A DNA stretch of 64,000 bases from Austropuccinia psidii (lineage: Eukaryota > Basidiomycota > Pucciniomycetes > Pucciniales > Sphaerophragmiaceae): NCBI GenBank assembly GCA_023105745.1, contig JALGQZ010000003.1, positions 43,858,185 through 43,922,184 on the forward strand, written 5' to 3'. The notes under the pieces are model-generated. The model saw only the letters and a list, made by a program, of their open reading frames with translations, had not been told where the DNA came from and did not search any database. A program made the position numbers and the translations under genes. Each line of letters begins with the position of its first letter. The stretch's first letter is position 1. Of the stretch, positions 49,898 to 64,000 are shown in pieces.

Positions 49898-52800
49898 TTA
49901 AAAATTGATAAGTTAATGATGAAATTGATCAACTAATTATAAACTTAATCAATGAACTATAAAACTAATAAATTAATTATAAAATTAATGAATTAATTAT
50001 AAAATTAATAAATTAATTATAAAATTAATAAATTAATTATAAAATTAATGAATTAATTATAAAATTAATAAATTAATTATAAAATTAATAAATTAATTAT
50101 AAAATTAATAAATTAATTATGAAATTAATAAATTAATTATGAAATTAATAAATTAATTATAAAATTAATAAATTAATTATGAAATTAATAAATTAATTAT
50201 AAAATTAATAAATTAATTATAAAATTAATAAATTAATTATGAAATTAATAAATTAATTATAAAATTAATAAATTAATTATGAAATTAATAAATTAATTAT
50301 AAAATTAATAAATTAATTATAAAATTAATAAATTAATTATAAAATTAATAAATTAATTATAAAATTAATAAGTTAATTATAAAATTAATAAATTAATTAT
50401 AAAATTAATAAGTTAATTATAAAATTAATAAATTAATTATAAAATTAATAAATTAATTATAAAATTAATAAATTAATTATAAAATTAATAAATTAATTAT
50501 AAAATTAATAAATTAATTATAAAATTAATAAATTAATTATAAAATTAATAAATTAATTATAAAATTAATAAATTAATTATAAAATTAATAAATTAATTAT
50601 AAAATTAATAAATTAATTATAAAATTAATAAATTAATTATAAAATTAATAAATTAATTATAAAATTAATAAATTAATTATAAAATTAATAAATTAATTAT
50701 AAAATTAATAAATTAATTATAAAATTAATAAATTAATTATAAAATTAATAAATTAATTATAAAATTAATAAATTAATTATAAAATTAATAAATTAATTAT
50801 AAAATTAATAAATTAATTATAAAATTAATAAATTAATTATAAAATTAATAAATTAATTATAAAATTAATAAATTAATTATAAAATTAATAAATTAATTAT
50901 AAAATTAATAAATTAATTATAAAATTAATAAATTAATTATAAAATTAATAAATTAATTATAAAATTAATAAATTAATTATAAAATTAATAAATTAATTAT
51001 AAAATTAATAAATTAATTATAAAATTAATAAATTAATTATAAAATTAATAAATTAATTATAAAATTAATAAATTAATTATAAAATTAATAAATTAATTAT
51101 AAAATTAATAAATTAATTATAAAATTAATAAATTAATTATAAAATTAATAAATTAATTATAAAATTAATAAATTAATTATAAAATCAATAAATTAATTAT
51201 AAAATTAATAAATTAATTATAAAATTAATAAATTAATTATAAAATTAATAAATTAATTACAAAATTAATAAATTAATTATAAAATTAATAAATTAATTAT
51301 AAAATTAATAAATTAATTATAAAATTAATAAATGAATTATAAAATTAATAAATTAATTATAAAATTAATAAATTAATTATAAAATTAATAAATTAATTAT
51401 AAAATTAATAAATTAATTATAAAATTAATAAATTAATTATAAAATTAATAAATTAATTATAAAATTAATAAATTAATTATAAAATTAATAAATTAATTAT
51501 AAAATTAATAAATTAATTATAAAATTAAAAAAACAATTATAAAATTAATAAATTAACTATAAAATTAATAAATTAATTATAAAATTAATAAATTAATTAT
51601 AAAATTAATAAATTAATTATAAAATTAATAAATTAATTATAAAATTAATAAATTAATTATAAAATTAATAAATTAATTATAAAATTAATAAATTAATTAT
51701 AAAATTAATAAATTAATTATAAAATTAATAAATTAATTATAAAATTAATAAATTAATTATAAAATTAATAAATTAATTATAAAATTAATAAATTAATTAT
51801 AAAATTAATAAATTAATTATAAAATTAAAAAAACAATTATAAAATTAATAAATTAACTATAAAATTAATAAATTAATTATAAAATTAATAAATTAATTAT
51901 AAAATTAATAAATTAATTATAAAATTAATAAATTAATTATAAAATTAATAAATTAATTATAAAATTAATAAATTAATTATAAAATTAATAAATTAATTAT
52001 AAAATTAATAAATTAATTATAAAATTAATAAATTAATTATAAAATTAATAAATTAATTATAAAATTAATAAATTAATTATCAAATCAATAAATTAATTAT
52101 AAAATTAATAAATTAATTATAAAATTAATAAACTAATTACAAAATTAATAAATTAATTATAAAATTAATAAATTAATTATAAAATTAATAAATTAATTAT
52201 AAAATTAATAAATTAATTATAAAATTAATAAATTAATTATAAAATTAATAAATTAATTATCAAATTAATAAATTAATTATAAAATTAATAAATTAATTAT
52301 AAAATTAATAAATTAATTATAAAATCAATAAATTAATTATAAAATTAATAAATTAATTATAAAATTAATAAATTAATTATAAAATTAATAAATTAATTAT
52401 AAAATTAATAAATTAATTATAAAATTAATAAATTAATTATAAAATTAATAAATTAATTATAAAATTAATAAATTAATTATAAAATCAATAAATTAATTAT
52501 AAAATTAATAAATTAATTATAAAATTAATAAATTAATTATAAAATTAATAAATTAATTATAAAATTAATAAATTAATTATAAAATTAATAAATTAATTAT
52601 AAAATTAATAAATTAATTATAAAATTAATAAATTAATTATAAAATTAATAAATTAATTATAAAATTAATAAATTAATTATAAAATTAATAAATTAATTAT
52701 AAAATTAATAAATTAATTATAAAATTAATAAATTAATTATAAAATTAATAAATTAATTATAAAATTAATAAATTAATTATAAAATTAATAAATTAATTAT

Positions 52801-55800
52801 AAAATTAATAAATTAATTATAAAATTAATAAATTAATTATAAATTAATAAATTAATTATAAAATTAATAAATTAATTATAAAATTAATAAATTAATTATA
52901 AAATTAATAAATTAATTATAAAATTAATAAATTAATTATAAAATTAATAAATTAATTATAAAATTAATAAATTAATTATAAAATTAATAAATTAATTATA
53001 AAATTAATAAATTAATTATAAAATTAATAAATTAATTATAAAATTAATAAATTAATTATAAAATTAATAAATTAATTATAAAATTAATAAATTAATTATA
53101 AAATTAATAAATTAATTATAAAATTAATAAATTAATTATAAAATTAATAAATTAATTATAAAATTAATAAATTAATTATAAAATTAATAAATTAATTATA
53201 AAATTAATAAATTAATTATAAAATTAATAAATTAATTATAAAATTAATAAATTAATTATAAAATTAATAAATTAATTATAAAATTAATAAATTAACTATA
53301 AAATTAATAAATTAATTATAAAATTAATAAATTAATTATAAAATTAATAAATTAATTATAAAATTAATAAATTAATTATAAAATTAATAAATTAATTATA
53401 AAATTAATAAATTAATTATAAAATTAATAAATTAATTATAAAATTAATAAATTAATTATAAAATTAATAAATTAATTATAAAATTAATAAATTAATTATA
53501 AAATTAATAAATTAATTATAAAATTAATAAATTAATTATAAAATTAATAAATTAATTATAAAATTAATAAATTAATTATAAAATTAATAAATTAATTATA
53601 AAATTAATAAATTAATTATAAAATTAATAAATTAATTATAAAATTAATAAATTAATTATAAAATTAATAAATTAATTATAAAATTAATAAATTAATTATA
53701 AAATTAATAAATTAATTATAAAATTAATAAATTAATTATAAAATTAATAAATTAATTATAAAATTAATAAATTAATTATAAAATTAATAAATTAATTACA
53801 AAATTAATAAATTAATTATAAAATTAATAAATTAATTATAAAATTAATAAATTAATTATAAAATTAATAAATGAATTATAAAATTAATAAATTAATTATA
53901 AAATTAATAAATTAATTATAAAATTAATAAATTAATTATAAAATTAATAAATTAATTATAAAATTAATAAATTAATTATAAAATTAATAAATTAATTATA
54001 AAATTAATAAATTAATTATAAAATTAAAAAAACAATTATAAAATTAATAAATTAACTATAAAATTAATAAATTAATTATAAAATTGATAAATTAATTATA
54101 AAATTAATAAATTAATTATAAAATTAATAAATTAATTATAAAATTAATAAATTAATTATTAAAACAATAAATTAATTATAAAATTAATAAATTAATTATA
54201 AAATTAATAAATTAATTATAAAATTAATAAATTAATTATAAAATTAATAAATTAATTATAAAATTAATAAATTAATTATCAAATCAATAAATTAATTATA
54301 AAATTAATAAATTAATTATAAAATTAATAAATTAATTATAAAATTAATAAATTAATTATAAAATTAATAAATTAATTATAAAATTAATAAATTAATTATA
54401 AAATTAATAAATTAATTATAAAATTAATAAATTAATTATAAAATTAATAAATTAATTATAAAATTAATAAATTAATTATAAAATTAATAAATTAATTATA
54501 AAATTAATAAATTAATTATAAAATTAATAAATTAATTATAAAATTAATAAATTAATTATAAAATTAATAAATTAATTATAAAATTAATAAATTAATTATA
54601 AAATTAATAAATTAATTATAAAATTAATAAATTAATTATAAAATTAATAAATTAATTATAAAATTAATAAATTAATTATAAAATTAATAAATTAATTATA
54701 AAATTAATAAATTAATTATAAAATTAATAAATTAATTATAAAATTAATAAATTAATTATAAAATTAATAAATTAATTATAAAATTAATAAATTAATTATA
54801 AAATTAATAAATTAATTATAAAATTAATAAATTAATTATAAAATTAATAAATTAATTATAAAATTAATAAATTAATTATAAAATTAATAAATTAATTATA
54901 AAATTAATAAATTAATTATAAAATTAATAAATTAATTATAAAATTAATAAATTAATTATAAAATTAATAAATTAATTATAAAATTAATAAATTAATTATA
55001 AAATTAATAAATTAATTATAAAATTAATAAATTAATTATAAAATTAATAAATTAATTATAAAATTAATAAATTAATTATAAAATTAATAAATTAATTATA
55101 AAATTAATAAATTAATTATAAAATTAATAAATTAATTATAAAATTAATAAATTAATTATAAAATTAATAAATTAATTATAAAATTAATAAATTAATTATA
55201 AAATTAATAAATTAATTATAAAATTAATAAATTAATTATAAAATTAATAAATTAATTATAAAATTAATAAATTAATTACAAAATTAATAAATTAATTATA
55301 AAATTAATAAATTAATTATAAAATTAATAAATTAATTATAAAATTAATAAATTAATTATAAAATTAATAAATTAATTATAAAATTAATAAATTAATTATA
55401 AAATTAATAAATTAATTATAAAATTAATAAATTAATTATAAAATTAATAAATTAATTATAAAATTAATAAATTAATTATAAAATTAATAAATTAATTATA
55501 AAATTAATAAATTAATTATAAAATTAAAAAAACAATTATAAAATTAATAAATTAACTATAAAATTAATAAATTAATTATAAAATTAATAAATTAATTATA
55601 AAATTAATAAATTAATTATAAAATTAATAAATTAATTATTAAAACAATAAATTAATTATAAAATTAATAAATTAATTATAAAATTAATAAATTAATTATA
55701 AAATTAATAAATTAATTATAAAATTAATAAATTAATTATAAAATTAATAAATTAATTATCAAATCAATAAATTAATTATAAAATTAATAAATTAATTATA

Positions 55801-58800
55801 AAATTAATAAATTAATCATAAAATTAATAAATTAATTATAAAATGAATGAATTAATTATAAAATGAATAAATTAATTATAAAATTAATAAATTAATTATA
55901 AAATTAATAAATTAATTATAAAATTAATAAATTAATTATAAAATTAATAAATTAATTATAAAATTAATAAATTAATTATAAAATTAATAAATTAATTATA
56001 AAATTAATAAATTAATTATCAAATCAATAAATTAATTATAAAATTAATAAATTAATTATAAAATTAATAAATTAATCATAAAATTAATAAATTAATTATA
56101 AAATGAATGAATTAATTATAAAATGAATAAATTAATTATAAAATTAATAAATTAATTATAAAATTAATAAATTAATTATAAAATTAATAAATTAATTATA
56201 AAATTAATAAATTAATTATAAAATTAATAAATTAATTATAAAATTAATAAATTAATTATAAAATTAATAAATTAATTATAAAATTAATAAATTAATTATA
56301 AAATTAATAAATTAATTATAAAATTAATAAATTAATTATAAAATTAATAAATTAATTATAAAATTAATAAATTAATTATAAAATTAATAAATTAATTATA
56401 AAATTAATAAATTAATTATAAAATTAATAAATTAATTATAAAATTAATAAATTAATTATAAAATTAATAAATTAATTATAAAATTAATAAATTAATTATA
56501 AAATTAATAAATTAATTATAAAATTAATAAATTAATTATAAAATTAATAAATTAATTATAAAATTAATAAATTAATTATAAAATTAATAAATTAATTATA
56601 AAATTAATAAATTAATTATAAAATTAATAAATTAATTATAAAATTAATAAATTAATTATAAAATTAATAAATTAATTATAAAATTAATAAATTAATTATA
56701 AAATTAATAAATTAATTATAAAATTAATAAATTAATTATAAAATTAATAAATTAATTATAAAATTAATAAATTAATTATAAAATTAATAAATTAATTATA
56801 AAATTAATAAATTAATTATAAAATTAATAAATTAATTATAAAATTAATAAATTAATTATAAAATTAATAAATTAATTATAAAATTAATAAATTAATTATA
56901 AAATTAATAAATTAATTATAAAATTAATAAATTAATTATAAAATTAATAAATTAATTATAAAATTAATAAATTAATTATAAAATTAATAAATTAATTATA
57001 AAATTAATAAATTAATTATAAAATTAATAAATTAATTATAAAATTAATAAATTAATTATAAAATTAATAAATTAATTATAAAATTAATAAATTAATTATA
57101 AAATTAATAAATTAATTATAAAATTAATAAATTAATTATAAAATTAATAAATTAATTATAAAATTAATAAATTAATTATAAAATTAATAAATTAATTATA
57201 AAATTAATAAATTAATTATAAAATTAATAAATTAATTATAAAATTAATAAATTAATTATAAAATTAATAAATTAATTATAAAATTAATAAATTAATTACA
57301 AAATTAATAAATTAATTATAAAATTAATAAATTAATTATAAAATTAATAAATTAATTATAAAATTAATAAATGAATTATAAAATTAATAAATTAATTATA
57401 AAATTAATAAATTAATTATAAAATTAATAAATTAATTATAAAATTAATAAATTAATTATAAAATTAATAAATTAATTATAAAATTAATAAATTAATTATA
57501 AAATTAATAAATTAATTATAAAATTAATAAATTAATTATAAAATTAAAAAACAATTATAAAATTAATAAATTAACTATAAAATTAATAAATTAATTATAA
57601 AATTAATAAATTAATTATAAAATTAATAAATTAATTATAAAATTAATAAATTAATTATAAAATTAATAAATTAATTATTAAAACAATAAATTAATTATAA
57701 AATTAATAAATTAATTATAAAATTAATAAATTAATTATAAAATTAATAAATTAATTATAAAATTAATAATTAATTATAAAATTAATAAATTAATCATCAA
57801 ATCAATAAATTAATTATAAAATTAATAAATTAATTATAAAATTAATAAATTAATTATAAAATTAATAAATTAATTATAAAATGAATAAATTAATTATAAA
57901 ATGAATAAATTAATTATAAAATTAATAAATTAATTATAAAATTAATAAATTAATTATAAAATTAATAAATTAATTATAAAATTAATAAATTAATTATAAA
58001 ATTAATAAATTAATTATAAAATTAATAAATTAATTATAAAATTAATAAATTAATTATAAAATTAATAAATTAATTATAAAATTAATAAATTAATTATAAA
58101 ATTAATAAATTAATTATAAAATTAATAAATTAATTATAAAATTAATAAATTAATTATAAAATTAATAAATTAATTATAAAATTAATAAATTAATTATAAA
58201 ATTAATAAATTAATTATAAAATTAATAAATTAATTATAAAATTAATAAATTAATTATAAAATTAATAAATTAATTATAAAATTAATAAATTAATTATAAA
58301 ATTAATAAATTAATTATAAAATTAATAAATTAATTATAAAATTAATAAATTAATTATAAAATTAATAAATTAATTATAAAATTAATAAATTAATTATAAA
58401 ATTAATAAATTAATTATAAAATTAATAAATTAATTATAAAATTAATAAATTAATTATAAAATTAATAAATTAATTATAAAATTAATAAATTAATTATAAA
58501 ATTAATAAATTAATTATAAAATTAATAAATTAATTATAAAATTAATAAATTAATTATAAAATTAATAAATTAATTATAAAATTAATAAATTAATTATAAA
58601 ATTAATAAATTAATTATAAAATTAATAAATTAATTATAAAATTAATAAATTAATTATAAAATTAATAAATTAATTATAAAATTAATAAATTAATTATAAA
58701 ATTAATAAATTAATTATAAAATTAATAAATTAATTATAAAATTAATAAATTAATTATAAAATTAATAAATTAATTATAAAATTAATAAATTAATTATAAA

Positions 58801-61800
58801 ATTAATAAATTAATTATAAAATTAATAAATTAATTATAAAATTAATAAATTAATTATAAAATTAATAAATTAATTATAAAATTAATAAATTAATTATAAA
58901 ATTAATAAATTAATTATAAAATTAATAAATTATTTATAAAATTAATAAATTAATTATAAAATTAATACATTAATTATAAAATTAATAAATTAATTATAAA
59001 ATTAATAAATTAATTATAAAATTAAAAAAACAATTATAAAATTAATAAATTAACTATAAAATCAATAAATTAATTATAAAATTAATAAATTAATTATAAA
59101 ATTAATAAATTAATTATAAAATTAATAAATTAATTATAAAATTAATAAATTAATTATAAAATTAATAAATTAATTATAAAATTAATAAATTAATTATAAA
59201 ATTAATAAATTAATTATAAAATTAATAAATTAATTATAAAATTAATAAATTAATTATAAAATTAATAAATTAATTATAAAATTAATAAATTAATTATAAA
59301 ATTAATAAATTAATTATAAAATTAATAAATTAATTACAAAATTAATAAATTAATTATAAAATTAATAAATTAATTATAAAATTAATAAATTAATTATAAA
59401 ATTAATAAATTAATTATAAAATTAATAAATTAATTATAAAATTAATAAATTAATTATAAAATTAATAAATTAATTATAAAATTAATAAATTAATTATAAA
59501 ATTAATAAATTAATTATAAAATTAATAAATTAATTATAAAATTAATAAATTAATTATAAAATTAATAAATTAATTATAAAATTAAAAAAACAATTATAAA
59601 ATTAATAAATTAACTATAAAATTAATAAATTAATTATAAAATTAATAAATTAATTATAAAATTAATAAATTAATTATAAAATTAATAAATTAATTATAAA
59701 ATTAATAAATTAATTATTAAAACAATAAATTAATTATAAAATTAATAAATTAATTATAAAATTAATAAATTAATTATAAAATTAATAAATTAATTATAAA
59801 ATTAATAAATTAATTATAAAATTAATAAATTAATTATCAAATCAATAAATTAATTATAAAATTAATAAATTAATTATAAAATTAATAAATTAATCATAAA
59901 ATTAATAAATTAATTATAAAATGAATGAATTAGTTATAAAATGAATGAATTAATTATAAAATTAATAAATTAATTATAAAATTAATAAATTAATTATAAA
60001 ATTAATAAATTAATTATAAAATTAATAAATTAATTATAAAATTAATAAATTAATTATAAAATTAATAAATTAATTATAAAATTAATAAATTAATTATAAA
60101 ATTAATAAATTAATTATAAAATTAATAAATTAATTATAAAATTAATAAATTAATTATAAAATTAATAAATTAATTATAAAATTAATAAATTAATTATAAA
60201 ATTAATAAATTAATTATAAAATTAATAAATTAATTATAAAATTAATAAATTAATTATAAAATTAATAAATTAATTATAAAATTAATAAATTAATTATAAA
60301 ATTAATAAATTAATTATAAAATTAATAAATTAATTATAAAATTAATAAATTAATTATAAAATTAATAAATTAATTATAAAATTAATAAATTAATTATAAA
60401 ATTAATAAATTAATTATAAAATTAATAAATTAATTATAAAATTAATAAATTAATTATAAAATTAATAAATTAATTATAAAATTAATAAATTAATTATAAA
60501 ATTAATAAAAANNNNNNNNNNNNNNNNNNNNNNNNNNNNNNNNNNNNNNNNNNNNNNNNNNNNNNNNNNNNNNNNNNNNNNNNNNNNNNNNNNNNNNNNN
60601 NNNNNNNNNNNNNNNNNNNNNNNNNNNNNNNNNNNNNNNNNNNNNNNNNNNNNNNNNNNNNNNNNNNNNNNNNNNNNNNNNNNNNNNNNNNNNNNNNNNN
60701 NNNNNNNNNNNNNNNNNNNNNNNNNNNNNNNNNNNNNNNNNNNNNNNNNNNNNNNNNNNNNNNNNNNNNNNNNNNNNNNNNNNNNNNNNNNNNNNNNNNN
60801 NNNNNNNNNNNNNNNNNNNNNNNNNNNNNNNNNNNNNNNNNNNNNNNNNNNNNNNNNNNNNNNNNNNNNNNNNNNNNNNNNNNNNNNNNNNNNNNNNNNN
60901 NNNNNNNNNNNNNNNNNNNNNNNNNNNNNNNNNNNNNNNNNNNNNNNNNNNNNNNNNNNNNNNNNNNNNNNNNNNNNNNNNNNNNNNNNNNNNNNNNNNN
61001 NNNNNNNNNNNAAATTAATAATAATTAATAAAATAATAAATTAATTATAAAATTAATAAATTAATTATAAAATTAAAAAAACAATTATAAAATTAATAAA
61101 TTAACTATAAAATCAATAAATTAATTATAAAATTAATAAATTAATTATAAAATTAATAAATTAATTATAAAATTAATAAATTAATTATAAAATTAATAAA
61201 TTAATTATAAAATTAATAAATTAATTATAAAATTAATAAATTAATTATAAAATTAATAAATTAATTATAAAATTAATAAATTAATTATAAAATTAATAAA
61301 TTAATTATAAAATTAATAAATTAATTATAAAATTAATAAATTAATTATAAAATTAATAAATTAATTATAAAATTAATAAATTAATTATAAAATTAATAAA
61401 TTAATTATAAAATTAATAAATTAATTATAAAATTAATAAATTAATTATAAAATTAATAAATTAATTATAAAATTAATAAATTAATTATAAAATTAATAAA
61501 TTAATTATAAAATTAATAAATTAATTATAAAATTAATAAATTAATTATCAAATTAATAAATTAATTATAAAATTAATAAATTAATTATAAAATTAATAAA
61601 TTAATTATAAAATTAATAAATTAATTATAAAATTAATAAATTAATTATAAAATTAATAAATTAATTATAAAATTAATAAATTAATTATAAAATTAATAAA
61701 TTAATTATAAAATTAATAAATTAACTATAAAATTAATAAATTAACTATAAAATTAATAAATTAATTATAAAATTAATAAATTGATTATAAAATTAATAAA

Positions 61801-64000
61801 TTAATTATAAAATTAATAAATTAATTATAAAATTAATAAATTAATTATAAAATTAATAAATTAATTATAAAATTAATAAATTAATTATAAAATTAATAAA
61901 TTAATTATAAAATTAATAAATTAATTATAAAATTAATAAATTAATTATAAAATTAATAAATTAATTATAAAATTAATAAATTAATTATAAAATTAATAAA
62001 TTAATTATAAAATTAATAAATTAATTATAAAATTAATAAATTAATTATAAAATTAATAAATTAATTATAAAATTAATAATATAATTATAAAATTAATAAA
62101 TTAATTATAAAATTAAAAAAACAATTATAAAATTAATAAATTAATTATAAAATTAAAAAAAACAATTATAAAATTAATAAATTAATTATAAAATTAATAA
62201 ATTAATTATAAAATTAATAAATTAATTATAAAATTAATAAATTAATTATAAAATTAATAAATTAATTATAAAATTAATAAATTAATTATAAAATTAATAA
62301 ATTAATTATAAAATTAATAAATTAATTATAAAATTAATAAATTAATTATAAAATTAATAAATTAATTATAAAATTAATAAATTAATTATAAAATTAATAA
62401 ATTAATTATAAAATTAATAAATTAATTATCAAATTAATAAATTAATTATAAAATTAATAAATGAATTATAAAATTAATAAATGAATTATAAAATTAATAA
62501 ATTAATTATAAAATTAATAAACGAATTATAAAATTAATAAACGAATTATAAAATTAATAAATGAATTATAAAATTAATAAATTAATTATAAAATTAATAA
62601 ATTAATTATAAAATTAATAAATTAATTATAAAATTAATAAATTAATTATAAAATTAATAAATTAATTATAAAATTAATAAATTAATTATAAAATTAATAA
62701 ATTAATTATAAAATTAATAAATTAATTATAAAATTAATAAATTAATTATAAAATTAATAAATTAATTATCAAATTAATAAATTAATTATAAAATTAATAA
62801 ATTAATTATAAAATTAATAAATTAATTATAAAATTAATAAATTAATTATAAAATTAATAAATTAATTATAAAATTAATAAATTAATTATAAAATTAATAA
62901 ATTAATTATAAAATTAATAATATAATTATAAAATTAATAAATTAATTATAAAATTAAAAAAACAATTATAAAATTAATAAATTAATTATAAAATTAAAAA
63001 AAACAATTATAAAATTAATAAATTAATTATAAAATTAATAAATTAATTATAAAATTAATAAATTAATTATAAAATTAATAAATTAATTATAAAATTAATA
63101 AATTAATTATAAAATTAATAAATTAATTATAAAATTAATAAATTAATTATAAAATTAATAAATTAATTATAAAATTAATAAATTAATTATAAAATTAATA
63201 AATTAATTATAAAATTAATAAATTAATTATAAAATTAATAAATTAATTATAAAATTAATAAATTAATTATAAAATTAATAAATTAACTATAAAATTAATA
63301 AATTAATTATAAAATTAATAAATTGATTATAAAATTAATAAATTAATTATAAAATTAATAAATTAATTATAAAATTAATAAATTAATTATAAAATTAATA
63401 AATTAATTATAAAATTAATAAATTAATTATAAAATTAATAAATTAATTATAAAATTAATAAATTAATTATAAAATTAATAAATTAATTATAAAATTAATA
63501 AATTAATTATAAAATTAATAAATTAATTATAAAATTAATAAATTAATTATAAAATTAATAAATTAATTATAAAATCAATAAATTAATTATAAAATTAATA
63601 AATTAATTATAAAATTAATAAATTAATTATAAAATTAATAAATTAATTATAAAATTAATAAATTAATTATAAAATTAATAAATTAATTATAAAATTAATA
63701 AATTAATTATAAAATTAATAAATTAATTATAAAATTAATAAATTAATTATAAAATTAATAAATTAATTATAAAATTAATAAATTAATTATAAATTAATAA
63801 ATTAATTATAAAATTAATAAATTAATTATAAAATTAATAAATTAATTATAAAATTAATAAATTAATTATAAAACTAATAAATTAATTATAAAATTAATGA
63901 ATTAATTATAAAATTAATAAATTAATTATAAAATTAATAAATTAATTATAAAATTAATGAATTAATTATAAAATTAATAAATTAATTATAAAATTAATAA
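49898..64000. repeat. Giant 20-bp AT minisatellite with higher-order structure
   Basis: The unit is AAATTAATAAATTAATTATA, repeated head to tail to the end of the window. There are about 675 units by coordinate arithmetic, apart from the N run. The first 150 bases and scattered later units are diverged (GAAATT, CAAATC). Unit phase slips by single-base changes near 52841, 57550, 57770, 62150 and 63790. Rare variants recur in fixed order: TTAATTACA, then AAAAAACAATTATA plus TTAACTATA, then TTATTAAAACAATA, then TTATCAAATCAATA, in blocks starting at 53799, 55279, 57299 and 59337. Every frame has stops; it is non-coding. The array runs off the window, so its full length is unknown. Confidence 0.97.
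60512..61011. other. Assembly gap of 500 N
   Basis: Exactly 500 N lie within the minisatellite. The round length suggests a placeholder of unknown true size, set where the repeat could not be assembled. The flanking units (ATTAATAAAAA on the left, AATTAATAATAATTAATAAA on the right) are disturbed, as expected at read ends. Confidence 0.95.

Noticed and set aside
45560..49901. TTAA on both sides of MULE copy 2 as a piggyBac-type target duplication
   Set aside because: TTAA occurs in every unit of the surrounding minisatellite. The protein is a MULE transposase, and copy 1 has a 9-bp duplication.
49898..64000. CRISPR array or telomere
   Set aside because: There are no unique spacers, the unit is contiguous and 20 bases long, and there is no TTAGGG-type repeat. 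It is a minisatellite in a eukaryote.

Overview
This is a eukaryotic, fungal, very AT-rich window. It holds one intact spliced gene, a long tract of nested transposable-element remains, and a giant AT minisatellite. The short GT-AG introns, the TOR-complex gene and the Ty3 polyprotein fragments point to a rust fungus (Pucciniales). From memory, the Ty3 protein pieces look most like those that are very abundant in Austropuccinia psidii (myrtle rust). That assignment rests on recognition, not on a search.

Layout. 469-7114 (+) is a complete seven-exon gene for Raptor (KOG1/Mip1), the TORC1 scaffold; all seven exons join in frame to 2012 codons. 7115-10988 is AT-rich intergenic DNA with one short unrecognised ORF and a GC-richer islet. 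10989-17299 is a Mutator-like element (MULE copy 1) with a 9-bp target duplication, interrupted by a 2.15-kb solo LTR (14270-16422, target duplication CCTGA). 18352-29144 is a structurally complete minus-strand Ty3/Gypsy element with two LTRs of about 2.1 kb and target duplication ATAAT; its proteins are heavily decayed. 29145-34443 is AT-rich DNA in which I recognise nothing. 34444-36620 is a SNF2-family helicase pseudogene. 38008-39851 is a probable LTR that abuts a plus-strand Ty3 chromovirus polyprotein relic (39852-45276). That relic is split inside its reverse transcriptase by a solo LTR (40362-42280, target duplication ACACC). 45564-49897 is MULE copy 2, inserted within diverged units of a 20-bp AT minisatellite. 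The minisatellite then fills 49898-64000, apart from a 500-base run of N.

The MULE is the most interesting system here. Its coding region combines an N-terminal FAR1-like DNA-binding region, a DDE transposase, a basic AT-hook linker, and an OTU-type cysteine-protease domain read through a further intron. Both copies are broken, in different places, so they cross-check each other. The minisatellite has higher-order structure: rare unit variants recur in the same order and at nearly the same spacing in four blocks. CpG is common in the Raptor gene and nearly absent from the retrotransposon DNA, which suggests past cytosine methylation and deamination of the repeats.
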